Part shown: piece by piece, positions 45,897 through 56,777 of the stretch
Layout: the number at the start of each line of letters is the position of its first letter
Position numbering within the stretch: position 1 is the first letter of the stretch
NCBI GenBank assembly: GCA_027575765.1
Contig: JANBPT010000108.1
Coordinates: 1-64,000, forward strand
DNA length: 64,000 nt
Origin: Tieghemiomyces parasiticus
Lineage: Eukaryota; Kickxellomycota; Dimargaritomycetes; Dimargaritales; Dimargaritaceae
Direction of reading: 5' to 3'
The notes under the pieces: generated by a model
Database searches by the model: none
Seen by the model: only the letters and a program-made list of their open reading frames with translations
What the model was told of the DNA's origin: nothing
Program-made: the position numbers and the translations under genes

Positions 45897-46910
45897 TTAG
45901 GCTCGGCCCTGGAACTGCGAAGCGGCGTAGTTGGTGGCGGCCGACTGAGCGGTTTTGGACGATGCCACGGTGGACACGGCCTGAGCCTTGGCTTCTTCGA
46001 AGGTGTGGCCCTGAGACTTGTAGTGCTGGTGGATCTTGCGGTACATGAAAAGCATGAATAGGCCGCCGCCGAGGAAGCACGCGGTGGTCAGGAGACAAAA
46101 GACGCCGGCCACCACCTTGCCCGCTGACAGCATGCTGATGCCGTTAATGAGGGCGGCCGAGCCGCTGTATGGGATGCCGACGGCCAGGTAGAACGAGACC
46201 AGGATGTGGAGACCGCCAAACACAAAGTAGAAGTAGTAGTATAGCGACTTCTCCTTCATAAAGGCGTTGTAGATGGGGCGGTACCAAAAGAAGAACGACA
46301 GGAAGGTGACGGTGAAAAGGTAGCCGAAGCTGACGCCGAAGTCGGACGGAGCGCTGGTCACGCCCTCGGCGTGGGACAGGAACATGATGAGGGCGGTGAC
46401 GCAGTTCAGCACCAGGGTGCCCTCGAGGAAGAGCCAATAGTGCCACATGCGTCGCACGGTGGACTGGTGCGCGGCGGGGATCTCAGCCTTGATGTCGAGA
46501 TACATGAGGGGAAAAAAGGGTGGGAAGTTGTGCGGGGGCCGACCGCTCTTGCGAATCTCTTCGCTCTGAGCCTGCAGTTCGCGCTCGCGCTGGGCCAGCT
46601 CTTGTTCGCGCCGCTGCAGTTCGGCCTCCCGTGAGCTGATGGCGGCGTCCGGGAAGCCCCCGCGAGGTTCACTCACGTCGACGGAGTGGTGGCGGTCGCC
46701 GGGCCCGTCCAATGGAATGAATTCCATGCGCTGGCTGTTCTGGCGGGAACGGCCGGCGGGGTCCACGTCGGCCGCGGGGCCGAGGGTGTCATCGGCGGCA
46801 ATGTGGGTAGAGCTGAGGGCGCGGTTAATGGCCGGGTCGGCAAATGGGTCTTGGACCTCGTAGCGCGTATCCTCAAACGGATTGGCCTCCGTCGGGCGGA
46901 GATGGGACAT
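45897..46910 (-). CDS. Secretory carrier-associated membrane protein (SCAMP)
   Basis: Single exon, 337 aa. The N-terminus carries an NPF motif (10-12) and a DPF motif (21-23), the EH-domain and adaptor-binding signals of SCAMPs. A charged coiled coil spans about 92-120 (EAELQRREQELAQREREL). Four transmembrane segments follow (about 157-178, 191-209, 223-245, 264-290). The SCAMP E-peptide, WYRPIYNAF, lies between the second and third. The family acts in endocytic and trans-Golgi recycling of membrane. SCAMPs are found in animals, plants and early-diverging fungi and are missing from yeast, which supports a non-dikaryan source. The C-terminal tail is Ala/Gln/Ser-rich. Length is typical of the family. 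Confidence 0.95.
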   Translation of the reverse strand: MSHLRPTEANPFEDTRYEVQDPFADPAINRALSSTHIAADDTLGPAADVDPAGRSRQNSQRMEFIPLDGPGDRHHSVDVSEPRGGFPDAAISSREAELQRREQELAQRERELQAQSEEIRKSGRPPHNFPPFFPLMYLDIKAEIPAAHQSTVRRMWHYWLFLEGTLVLNCVTALIMFLSHAEGVTSAPSDFGVSFGYLFTVTFLSFFFWYRPIYNAFMKEKSLYYYFYFVFGGLHILVSFYLAVGIPYSGSAALINGISMLSAGKVVAGVFCLLTTACFLGGGLFMLFMYRKIHQHYKSQGHTFEEAKAQAVSTVASSKTAQSAATNYAASQFQGRA

Positions 46911-48418
46911 TGGAGGGGTGGGCGGGGAAGGGGGGAGGGGGTGGATGTGAACCGATACGGTGCTGGCGCGAGTGGGTAAGACTGTTAAGGAAGGGTCAAC
47001 CGGGGATGTTCAGATGATGTAGCAGGGATAGCCCAGTAGAACAGACAGAGCAAAAGATGGGGGGGGGGGGCAGGTGCCAGGGGCCTCAACGGCAAATGCG
47101 GAGTACAAAAGATTGGCAGATAGTGGATGGTGGGCGGCGTAACAATAGACACGTATGGTCTGGGGTTTGTATCGGACTGGCGAACGAACCGGCGAGGGGG
47201 GGGGGTGGCATAGAGGGTCAGGGTCACCGCCAAGCCCCCACCATAGTAACCATTTTTCTCTTCCGGCCATCTGTGCATGCCCCAGCGTGGTAAGGCGGGG
47301 GGTAGCGGGCGCGTAGCGGTGCTCGCACCTAATGCGGACGACTGGGGGGACCGCGGGGACCCTGCAAGCCTAGGCAGTCCTGCTGTGCACCATCCCAGCC
47401 TTCGCATGTCTCTCTGCCAACGAGCCTTTGCGAAAGTGTGGTAACAAAGGCGGTCGCCGGAGATTCACTACCCAGGCTCGGTGTCGATTGGGCCACGATA
47501 ACTGTCCAGATTGTATACATGGACCACACAGCCCCTCCCCTACGTCTATATAACAGGCTTCTCCCAGGAAGGCCAGTGGCAGAAAGAGGGGGAGGAGCGG
47601 CGGCTGTTTAAACCTCAGGGGTAAGCCCGACTAAGGAAGTAGGCGAATGAAGTGGCCACGCTGCACCGTGCATAAACCAAGACGCACGGTAAACACCGAC
47701 GGTGCCAAACGCGGGCAGCCCAGAGGGGGCTATGCGCTGCAGCTGAGGGACTAGGATGCACGCCAACTAGGCACCTGGCCGGCGCCGAATCCCGCAAGAG
47801 CCAACGGGGGGGGGAATGATGGCTGTGGTCGGGCTGTAATCCATGTAAACTTGAGGAGGGGTATTGACAGTGCGAGCGAAGGGACTGTCTCGATTGAGGA
47901 ACGTATAAGCCCTGGAGATTTACACTGGCCCTTAGATTATATACCATCTCGTCAATATTTCGCAGTAGTTGACGCAGATTGCTGGTCTTGTGCCAGGGCA
48001 GCTTCTGTGGACTAGAATAGGTCTTCTATCATCATAAAGTAGCATGGGATTCTTTCTTCCAAACAAACGCTGTTTGGCCTACTACGAGTATCAAAGGTAA
48101 AACGGAGTATACAGCGTATTTATTCTGCGGAGCAACACATGTATATTGTGTGGAGAGCATAGTTGTAATGATTGATGGGTGTGGGTATGGTGACCGCTAT
48201 GGTTGGAACCGATAATTATGTTGAGAGGGGGTGTTCGGCCAACCGAACGGTACAATGGTCGCGCGTACAGATACACGTATCTGATCTGGAGACCGTGCAG
48301 CCACGGGCAAAGTGGCTAGGACCAAGTGGATGATATAGGCTTAGGAGGCCACTGATGGCTAATACTCACCCAAGCTGAGGTCTAGGGGTGTATCACTTGT
48401 GGATCTACAGGGATCCCT
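46911..48418. other. Upstream of SCAMP / downstream of RlpA-like gene
   Basis: No gene supported. G12 (47059-47070) and G10 (47196-47205) runs lie in the SCAMP 5' region. The minus frame at 47947-47615 (110 codons) lacks domain and codon support. Confidence 0.5.
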
Positions 48419-48934
48419 TTAAACCCAGGTCCAGCGGACAGGGACGCGGCCGGCGGCCTGATCGGCGATCTGATCGAAAGCACCAACGCTAAGATCCAGG
48501 TCACCGCTCTTGCAAGGCGGGCACTTGTCCACAATAGTGACGGTCACGCTGCCCTTGGGGCCCGTGACGAGGGCCTTCTGGCCGCACAGGGGGTTGGCGT
48601 TGGGGTTAGCGGGGTTACCAAACTGCGGGGCGTTCAAGGCGGCGACGAAGTCGCTGTCCGAGTGTTGCCAGCCACAGGCGCCCAGACCCACCGAGGGGCT
48701 GTAGTAGGTAAGATCGCCGGTGAACTGCTCACCACTACCGGATGAAGTAGAGTTGGCAGCGGGTGAAGGGGCGGCCTCACGACCGTCGACGGGCGTGGGC
48801 GTGGGTGAAATCGTGGAGGTGACCCAGCTGGTCACGGTCTCGTAAACGATGCGGGTGCGGGCGGGGCTAGCTTCGACAGCGGCCAGACCAGTGACGGCGG
48901 CGAAGAGAATAGCGGCCTTGGTAAACGACACCAT
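48419..48934 (-). CDS. Secreted RlpA/barwin-like double-psi beta-barrel protein (copy 1)
   Basis: 171 aa from the ATG at 48934; the open frame extends further upstream, but the signal peptide (VSFTKAAILFAAVTGLAAVEA) and promoter fix this start. A Thr/Ser/Pro linker (TSTISPTPTPVDG, SSGSG) leads to the RlpA-like DPBB domain (about 77-171): LTYYSPSVGLGACGW, SDSDFVAALNAPQFG, LCGQKALVTGPKGS, VDKCPPCKSGDLDLS and GRVPVRWTWV. Fungal proteins of this class are small secreted expansin/barwin relatives that probably bind or loosen cell-wall polysaccharide; catalysis is unproven. It is nearly identical in sequence to the pseudogene at 29044-29485 and more distantly related to the gene at 51032. TATAAAAG lies at 49117-49110, about 183 nt upstream. 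Confidence 0.92.
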   Translation of the reverse strand: MVSFTKAAILFAAVTGLAAVEASPARTRIVYETVTSWVTSTISPTPTPVDGREAAPSPAANSTSSGSGEQFTGDLTYYSPSVGLGACGWQHSDSDFVAALNAPQFGNPANPNANPLCGQKALVTGPKGSVTVTIVDKCPPCKSGDLDLSVGAFDQIADQAAGRVPVRWTWV

Positions 48935-51031
48935 GATGACAATGAAAAATAGCTTGAGGTGGATGGATGTTAAAGGCAATAGGACGAGTAGTGCGAATCG
49001 ATACCAGATCGTTGCAAAAAGAATGGCGCGTGAAATATAACTAATCAATTGCGACGGGTGCAAGAAAGTAATAGTAAATAAAGCCTGAATGTCAGGATAC
49101 ATGGTGGGCCTTTTATATTGGCGATGCAGGGCTCGTAGAAGGTCGTCGAGGACTCTGAACTTGAGGCACGCAGCCACATTTCTCACCTGTAAAAGTACAC
49201 GGGCAAAACGGTGGAGTAAAGAGGAGCAAGACACGTTAGATACGACTAATAACTAGCCTCAAGGCACACAGATAATTATGAAATAAATGGTGATTGAGCA
49301 CAGCCCGTGTGCGTGGTAATTTCGTCCAGGTGCATATGTATTGGCTCGGACGCAGCTGTGGCCAACCGTCGTGTTAGTACCTTCCGGCCGACCGCATGGA
49401 CCAGCCGTTGGCATTGGCCGACAATCGATCTGGTCAGTGGGCCGCATCCATCCGTAAGATCATACGCTGCGTAAACGTGGAGGGCGAAAGCCACAAGCAG
49501 CCTCGCCGTCATTGGCTGGGGAACGCGGGGAGGCTCCCACGCTTTCGCGATATTTCGCCTCCCCTTTCGCGCCGGTCTCCAAGGGCAATGGGAGAATTGA
49601 CACCGCTGGGGTACGAATCGGGGACGTTAGAAAACGCCAATCCCGGTAGCAGCAGTATTTGGCCTGCACTAGTAACCGCGCTAAGATCCTAGACGGGAAC
49701 AACTTGTCCAAGCGCAATATACGCTCCATGTTCTAGGGCTGCTACTGTACGGCGGCCATGGGCGCCAAGTACCCAACCCTGTGATGATTGGCGCTAGAGG
49801 AGGGCTAGGCTATACGCCCGCAATTCATCTCGGCTCGAGGATTATATCCGCCCATCATTATAGGGGCAGGTCAGGGCAACTAGCCTGCCCCTTTCTATGG
49901 CCAGTTTGCTATCGTGGGGCAGGTGGAAACTGCCGAGGTCTCCTTATCAAACAGGCGTTGACGAAATACGATTCCACGTAACAACAAAATAGTCTGGGTA
50001 GCTCCCGTAGTAACAGTATTGGCTGCGCCAAGTCTATTTTAAGGTACGCCACCCACTCGCCCAGAAGGCCCTCCATGTTTCTGACGAAATTGCTCATTTC
50101 CGAGGTCCCATATAGTTCCATTGAATCATAATTGGGGCAGTGGTCAATGGATAGGTACATTGGCGGCTTTCAAGGGCCTCCATTAAGCAGTTAATGTACG
50201 TTACGAACTGACATTCGCCGCTCCGAGTATGTCAGCTGTACGATATCAGCTACAATCCGTACGGACAAATCTTGCCAGCCAAAGCAACTAAGTTGACAAT
50301 TATGGTCTAGAGAGGGAGGAGTGGCATGCGCTGTTGGAGTGGAATGTAGCCTTAATATTAGGACGGGCTGTGTCCGACTCCATCTATACGGTACAAACCA
50401 CACTAGGTGATCACTATTATCTGATCACAAGATTGACTGTACATCAGCTGGAGCCTAATGAAGCTGGGCACATTGCGTACCCACTACTTACACCACGTCG
50501 AAATCTGACAGTACCTGGGTAGCATGCTTCGAATCTCGACCGCCGCGGACCCGCTTGACTTTCCTTAAGTATTGTGAATACATCGCTCTATACAGAGACG
50601 ATTCGAGTGTCGCGACCGAACGTTCGCTGTCAACACGGACTGTGGGGGGCCCCACACGTCAGTCTCACTGAATATTAAACGCTGGAAAACATATAAAAAA
50701 GGGCACGATAGAGTGCTAATGACCGACTCAGGCGAGGTTTATACCCAACGTCGTGGTTCAGAATTCCCCCCCCCTCGTGAAGAATGCTGGATACAAGTAC
50801 GTCTCTGCGCTCTCCCCCCTCCTCCTCATATATAGTCAAATGTATTGCATGGACGATGTATGCGTTCTCCTATCTGCTGCTATATACAAAATTTAATGTA
50901 TTTACTTGCATGAAGCAAGCTAGATGTGGATCCGGCTGAAGCTAAAATTGATGGCTTAGGCGGAACAACATAACGGGCTATAAATATAAGAAAGAACCTT
51001 GTTCGTGGTCTCGGAAAGACAGGTTCCTGAC
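48935..51031. other. Intergenic between the two intact RlpA-like genes
   Basis: Contains the TATA box of copy 1 (49117-49110) and otherwise unique, roughly 50% GC sequence turning A/T-rich near 50700-50900. No gene supported. Confidence 0.5.
49109..49117 (-). promoter_or_regulatory. TATA box of RlpA-like copy 1
   Basis: TATAAAAGG on the minus strand, about 183 nt upstream of the ATG at 48934. Confidence 0.6.
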
Positions 51032-51463
51032 TTAGCTGGCGAAGGACCAGGTAATAGAGACGCGGCCGTCGGCTTCATCGGCAATCTCGTCGAAGGCGCC
51101 GGGACTCATGTCAAGATCCCCCGACTTACAGACGGGACACTTGTCCACGATCTTAGCCTGCACCTCACCCTTGGGGCCCTTTATGTTGACCATCTTGCCG
51201 CAGTTGGAGTTGCTGTTAGGGTTGCCTTCACCGAACTGCGGGGCGTTCAGAGCGACTACCTTTTCGCTGTCACTGTTGTCCCAGCCACAAGCCCCCGTGC
51301 CGACAGAGGGGCTGTAGTAGGTACCGTCACCAGTGAATTCTTCGCCACGACGCAGCTGACGGTGGGTGTCGCGGGGAAATGTGCGGTGGTCGGGCAGCGC
51401 ACCGACCAGCAGGGAGCCGGCGAGGGCAATACTGAGAGCGACAATGGGCTTGGACACGTACAT
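51032..51463 (-). CDS. Secreted RlpA/barwin-like double-psi beta-barrel protein (copy 2)
   Basis: 143 aa from the ATG at 51463, which begins a signal peptide (MYVSKPIVALSIALAGSLLVGA). The frame is open farther upstream through the promoter, so the longer reading is rejected. The mature part has a short linker (HRTFPRDTHRQLRRGE) and then the DPBB domain: GTYYSPSVGTGACGW, SDSEKVVALNAPQFG, NCGKMVNIKGPKG, VDKCPVCKSGDLDMSPGAF and GRVSITWSFAS. The four cysteines match copy 1 in position, so the fold and disulfides should be the same, but identity is clearly lower than between copy 1 and the pseudogene, indicating an older duplication. The Thr/Ser linker of copy 1 is absent. TATAAATA lies at 51616-51609, about 153 nt upstream. 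Confidence 0.92.
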   Translation of the reverse strand: MYVSKPIVALSIALAGSLLVGALPDHRTFPRDTHRQLRRGEEFTGDGTYYSPSVGTGACGWDNSDSEKVVALNAPQFGEGNPNSNSNCGKMVNIKGPKGEVQAKIVDKCPVCKSGDLDMSPGAFDEIADEADGRVSITWSFAS

Positions 51464-52733
51464 GATGAAGTCAGCAAGATAGAATCTAGGAAGTGTACGA
51501 AATAATGTGTAACGGAGGAGCGATACTAAGTGCGGGGCAGCAACACGGACAGCGGGTATGGGTGAGAGTGATAAAGATGAGGGTATTGTTAATAGGCAAA
51601 AGGGGGGGTATTTATAGCCGAATGGAACTGTCAGGTACAACCGATGCAGGTACAGGGATCCTACCCTGCGGCCTGAGATCTGTACGTCACCCCATGGTAG
51701 CCTACTTAGCTACAATTATGCAGGAATCCGCTTCCTGGCACTGTACCTGATCGGCCCTTCGACATACGCGTGTACCTGGGCGTTGACGCCACAAACTTTC
51801 CTCAAGCTACGCCACCGCCCGAACCGGAGACCAATGAGTCGCGTCGAGAAGGGTAAAATCGCTTGCCAGCATCACTCTGGACCAGTAGGAGGGATTAGAT
51901 CTCGGTCCTGAATTACAGCATGGCGAAGCGGTCGGAGGCTAGCTCAGAGTTCACCCGCCGACGGGGACGGTGTCCAGGAACCAAAGCGTCCGGACGCCAG
52001 ATGTCAGGGCCATGGGAGTATTACGGGCTGGGCCGTGGCGTCGGAAGACTGCAACTACCAGTGAAAACCGGGACGCCGTTGGCAGGGCGGGCGCAGCATT
52101 TCGGGGCAGGGCGGTGGGCGTCCAGAATTTTTTGTATTCGTAGGCCATGGCGTAGTGATATTCCCAGCCCTCCTTCCAGCTTGACCGCATCATCATCTAG
52201 TTTTAAAATCCATGTTTGGCGCATCGGTCCCGCCTAGATTCCATTTAAGTTGATACGTAATCTGTTGGCGACGTACGTGACCGATTGTAACTCATTCGGT
52301 TGAATACCTTGACAACAGACTCCAACGGGACCCGGATTTATCGAAGCGCCAAGGCGGCGATAGTCTGTGGCTGGAAAAATACCATGCCGTGGCCAGTTGG
52401 CAAGGTGGTGACAGTACCTACCAACCGCACAGAGGCGCATACTGCATTGGCTGGCTGGTGATTAGACTGGTGCCATAATGGGGGGGTGGCTGGGGTAGAG
52501 ATTATAATCGGAATAGAAACACGGTTTTATTCGTACATGGTAATAAAAGGAAACGCCAAAGAGCGTATTTATGACAATCAAGGCCAAGCCCGGCCCCAGA
52601 GCTGACAGACAGGCCGCCACCAATCGCTGGTAAGTAGGGCTGTGCATCAATTTTTTTTGGGAAAATACGCGTTCTACGCTGTATTTACGGCGGGTCGTAC
52701 CAGCCGGCCAGGCAAACTAGTTGTGCTCGAAAG
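51464..52733. other. Intergenic, RlpA copy 2 promoter and cyanase 3' region
   Basis: Besides the TATA box, a G/C-richer block at about 51900-52220 has overlapping minus-strand open frames of 67 and 81 codons with partly coding-like composition but no recognised motif. I do not call a gene. Confidence 0.4.
51609..51616 (-). promoter_or_regulatory. TATA box of RlpA-like copy 2
   Basis: TATAAATA followed by CCCC on the minus strand, about 153 nt upstream of the ATG at 51463. Confidence 0.6.
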
Positions 52734-54547
52734 TCACCAGGGACGATAAGGAAGGAACGCGCCATCTAACGTGATTCGAGCCCTGTCCCCTTGCGGAGTC
52801 GTCACCTGGTTGAGACGAATAGGTAGCATTATTAAATGGAAGATTAGTAGCAAACGAAGCATTAGAAGCCCGTCCGTGGGGCTGGTAAAGACACATATGA
52901 TGTGAGGCACCAAACTCCAGAGGATTCGGTTGTGTATATGAGGAACGCATCAACTCCCAGTCGACCCGCCGGTTATGATGTACAGAAGAATCGGTCAACT
53001 CCAAGGTCTGCCGTGACATACCTTCTCGATGTGCATCTTGAAGTTAACGGCACTGATAATACCATCGCCAAACTAATCGCCGATGGCGGCCGTATTTGGA
53101 AGTGTTCGCATAATTGAACCCAGAAATCAGTATCTGATAGCCAGTTGCGTAAGTGAAGAATGGGCACGTATTCCATCCCAAGCGTAGTGGATAGCCATTA
53201 GGTTCATGTCACCAACCTTTTCTTGGATGATGGCCTTAAGCGGGACGGCGTAGATCTGTGGCGGACAAGATCAGTTGAATAGCGGTAGTTGGTAAGTAAA
53301 GAAGGTTAATAGGCGGATAATGCACGTCAGTTTATGCGTTGGAAGAGCGGAGGGTTCTGATCCTGTACGTACACCCCGTCGCCTAGCCGGTTAAGTTGTC
53401 TGGCGGTCGAGTGGCTTACCTGCATCATTTCGAAGAAACGGTAAAGCGTCGGGTCTTTGGGCGGGTACTCAAACAACCTAGGGGGACATGGTAGAGAATT
53501 CAGTCTAAGTTTAGACATCAGCACTTCGCAACGAAATGGTTCGCGTGGACCCATCCGTGCGGTGGTTGGTTGTAAACCAGCGGTAGCGAGGACTTACCCT
53601 CCACGGGTTGGTGGCCCCCCGCGGCTAAAATCGGCACAGAGGGCCTCGTATGACAGATTGAGGAGCTTGCAGAGTTTCTGCAAGTCAGACTCGGTGGGGT
53701 GACACTAGTGGGTAGCGTAGTGTCATGTACGGACTGGTTACTCTGTTAGGCTAAAAGGCACATCGGACAGGCGCCATAGACCTCGTCTATTATCGTGATC
53801 TAATGAACCTATCCTGGCTACAGGAAGCACTTCATTGATCTAATTGGCGACGAAAGAATCCTACCGGCCTACTGTAGAACTATGATCTGTGACATTCTAA
53901 CCGACCTACCTGTCCGTAGAACAAACCCGCCACCCAGGTCTCATCATGGCCGATTTTCTGACCGATTTCTTCGAAGCTAAGCACCATTCGCGAGACACAA
54001 GTCAATAGGTAAGGGTCAGAAAGGCAAGATATCTCATAGTGTAGGCGAAGGACCAGGTGACAATAGGACAAGCCATCATGGCTCAAACTATGTATCAGTA
54101 CTGAACGCTCGGGCAGCGGCATAGCATTTGCCAGGTGCAGTACCAAAAATAAACAGTTCTCAGTACTATGGTTGAGGAGATCGTGGTTCGGGGGGACGCG
54201 TCGTTGCCAACGGCACGGAGGTTATCCAACTCAGAGCGGTCATGTGGGCACACTTACGTTAAGCCAACGTTCCGCTTGGCCTGAAGAAGTTTATCGCAGC
54301 CAGCAGGCAGGTTGTAGGTCTGGTATGCGGATATGGTGAATAGGGGTGTGGGGGGGGGAATTGTGTGAGGATAGATACGAACCGATAAGATGTGGCTGTT
54401 AGCCCGTAGAATTCAAAGCATGCACCCCTAACCGCGACATGTCTACCATGCTGGTGCTCGACCTGATACGTTACTGGTAGCTAACCGCTGTCGGAGCCAC
54501 CGGGTCACCCGCGATTACTGGCTGATACCAGGTCTACCTACATCCAT
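52734..54547 (-). CDS. cynS: Cyanate hydratase (cyanase), eight small exons
   Basis: Minus-strand exons: 54547-54542, 54319-54258, 53976-53910, 53704-53598, 53477-53420, 53255-53217, 53072-53022 and 52805-52734, giving 153 aa, within the usual 147-165 aa. Seven introns of 120-281 nt have GT donors and AG acceptors with matching phase throughout. The N-terminal helical part reads LLQAKRNVGLTFEEIGQKIG, DETWVAGLFYGQ; the catalytic C-terminal part reads YPPKDPTLYRFFEMMQ, PLKAIIQEKFGDGIISAVNF and ITLDGAFLPYRPW. The active-site Arg, Glu and Ser of cyanases correspond to Arg94, Glu97 and Ser120. The enzyme converts cyanate plus bicarbonate to carbamate and CO2, the carbamate decaying to ammonia and CO2; it acts as a cytosolic decamer. 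The six-base first exon (ATG GAT) is the least certain part. No carbonic anhydrase or cyanate transporter lies nearby. Confidence 0.92.
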
Positions 54548-56081
54548 GGTGGTCGGGTTTGGAAGGCAGTGGGTTAGAAAAGTGCTATAGCGTAAATGAA
54601 GAGTGGGTACCCGGGAAATCCAGGAATGACAAGAAAAGCAATCCATGAGCTTCGTGGAGGCGTTCTACACTTCACATACGCTTCCCAGGCGAGGGCCGTG
54701 CAGACAACATGCAAAACTGTAACTTGCTACTTCGATAAGCTTCAATGGCCGAGCCTCGGGTTTTAGAATGGGGTTCACATGCGTCACCCCGAACCTTGAA
54801 CGGGTGACTTTGAGACCTTCTAGTACTCTCATCCAATGAGGGGAGGGGCAAAAGGCTAGCCAGGCCATGTTTCACTCTTTGCTGACGGGTCCCAGCTAGT
54901 AACGCATGCAAGCGGGCGTGCATCTGAAACGTCCAGTTCCCTCCACAAACGGCCCCGATCTTGCTTTGCCAACTGATTTGGCCCGGGTGCCAAGTATAAA
55001 TAGCCCCCATCTACTATGGCTGCAGAGAAAAGCGGTACGGAGGTTTGTTCGTGCTCGACCTATTTTTGTTAACCGCTTCGCTCGTCCTGCGGTATTTACC
55101 AACGACAAGTCGGAATCGGCCGATGATACTGTGAGTGCAAGGTATTGCGTGTCATACACGTGGGCCCACCTTTGCGCCGCTAGGGCTACTAAGGTACCAA
55201 GACATCAGCCCTCCGGTGGTGCAAGCTCAACAGCAGAGCAGCTAAGGATCAATATTTTATTAAAAAATGCATCTGGATATCGCAATATACCAAATAGCTG
55301 TCGGTGAGAAACTAGCGAGGTTAATGTCCCCAGTTCTAAACTGAATGGATTTGCAAGTCGGGAACGATGTTACCCTGTTAACAGTCAGGGGCCATCAGAT
55401 ATTGTTTACCATCGACTTCTCGGCAGACATCGCCTTCTTTAGATTTTGAATTGACCTGTAATAGTTTGAAGAAGTTTGGGCAGCCATGTTTCATGTACAC
55501 CACCGATAATTTTTGTGGATGCTGCCGTTTCCACTTGCATGGCCGTGTAGGCCAAGGAAGACTGGAAAATGGTGGCTCGTTTTGTCCTACGGATTCGAAG
55601 TATATAGTACATAACGAGAATCTGCCCTTATAATGGTTAAGCCACCCCCTGTGAGGTCGATAGACTGGCGCGACGTTAGCCTTTGTGCATCTAGGGATTA
55701 AATTTAGCACCGTCTTTTTTGGCAAGGTGCGGCTAGGTAAAGTCGGTCGTAGAAGAATGACAGTACTAATAATCACGAATTCCCCTTAACCCCTTTATGA
55801 AAGATGGAATACTCGAAAGAAAAAGGTGACATTGATTAACAACCTATCAGGTAAAATCCGCAGGCTTACCTGTTACGCCACATCCCCCCCACTTAAACCC
55901 GCACGACCGTTCCAGCACGATATGGCCAAATCGAATTATTTAATCAAATTTTAATTGCATTCACTAAAGAGAAATTATTATGGTGTCCCGATCTATACCT
56001 AATTTTGAATCGCCAAAATCGCGGGAGCGGAGCGGCTGGAAACTGACTAAGCTGGCAGCAGGGCCTTACTTATTAAAGTTT
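54548..56081. other. Upstream of cyanase / downstream of secreted gene
   Basis: No gene supported. A 133-codon plus frame (54906-55307) is the longest and has a GTGAGT after a plausible coding stretch, but no domain, no conserved motif and no acceptor partner. An A/T-rich stretch lies at 55920-55980. Confidence 0.4.
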
Positions 56082-56777
56082 CTAATCCAGATAGTCGTCC
56101 AGCGCAATCGTGGGGTCGACAGAGAAGTCAGGGGTAGGTACGGTATCCGTCCGGAGAGAAAACGTATTTCCGCGGGTTAAACTTAGCACCCTGCTATCTA
56201 CGAGTAGCCGTGGGCTGGTGTAGTAGGCGTGGATATGGTAGTAGCCTTCAACACCCGGGTGGAACGCGTTTAACGCGGTGCGGGGGCTGATGTGTGCCGG
56301 CACACAGACCCGCTGGCCATCTTCGCTGCGCAGCACTTGGAAATAAATATACTGCATTTCGGCGACAGCAGGCGCTGCATAGCCGTCGTATTGGTTTCCC
56401 ATCAAGAGGGGCTGACTCTGTCCCGGGGAGAGTTGAAAGGCCTCAAGGCAGTTCTCCAGTAACGATTTGAGGGCACCCTGAGCACCATCGCGAGGGTTGA
56501 TATCACGATTAGTCTGTCGGGACTGGTAGTAGGCGGATAGGGACCCCCGGACACCGGCCTGCCGACGAAGGAGCTCAAGGGCCTGTTTAGGACCCTCGTT
56601 CATTCCCTGCGCCTCCGCCTCGGTGACCGTCCAGGTCGTGAAGCGTTGAGTAGAAAGGGGCACGTCGTCATCGGATGGGCTTTCAGCGCTAGGCGGGGTA
56701 GGAGGACTGAGCGAGAGGGCCCGGGCGACCCAGGGAAGGGCACCGAAACTGACGACGAGGAGGGCGGTGATCTTCAT
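56082..56777 (-). CDS. Unknown secreted protein, 231 aa
   Basis: Single exon with a signal peptide (MKITALLVVSFGALPWVARA). A Ser/Pro/Asp-rich segment follows (SPPTPPSAESPSDDDVP), then a mixed alpha/beta-looking domain with QGMNEGPKQALELLRRQAG, NCLEAFQL, VAEMQYIYFQVLRSEDGQ and GVEGYYHIHAYYTSPR. There are only two cysteines in the mature part and no transmembrane segment. Codon use is G/C-ending as in its neighbours. I do not recognise a family; secretion is the only supported statement. TATAAATA at 56936-56929, about 159 nt upstream, matches the promoters of the CAP and RlpA-like genes, which suggests similar regulation. Confidence 0.75.
   Translation of the reverse strand: MKITALLVVSFGALPWVARALSLSPPTPPSAESPSDDDVPLSTQRFTTWTVTEAEAQGMNEGPKQALELLRRQAGVRGSLSAYYQSRQTNRDINPRDGAQGALKSLLENCLEAFQLSPGQSQPLLMGNQYDGYAAPAVAEMQYIYFQVLRSEDGQRVCVPAHISPRTALNAFHPGVEGYYHIHAYYTSPRLLVDSRVLSLTRGNTFSLRTDTVPTPDFSVDPTIALDDYLD

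Noticed and set aside
48935..49234. Upstream extension of the RlpA-like copy 1 frame
   Set aside because: The extension crosses the TATA box and would bury the signal peptide inside the protein; the ATG at 48934 is preferred.
51464..51640. Upstream extension of the RlpA-like copy 2 frame
   Set aside because: It crosses the TATA box at 51616-51609 and would bury the signal peptide.
51951..52224. Two overlapping minus frames (81 and 67 codons) in a G/C-rich block
   Set aside because: No recognised motif, no signal for which frame is real, and no splice partners.
54906..55307. 133-codon plus-strand frame
   Set aside because: No domain, random-looking codon use, and unsupported by promoter or poly-A signals.
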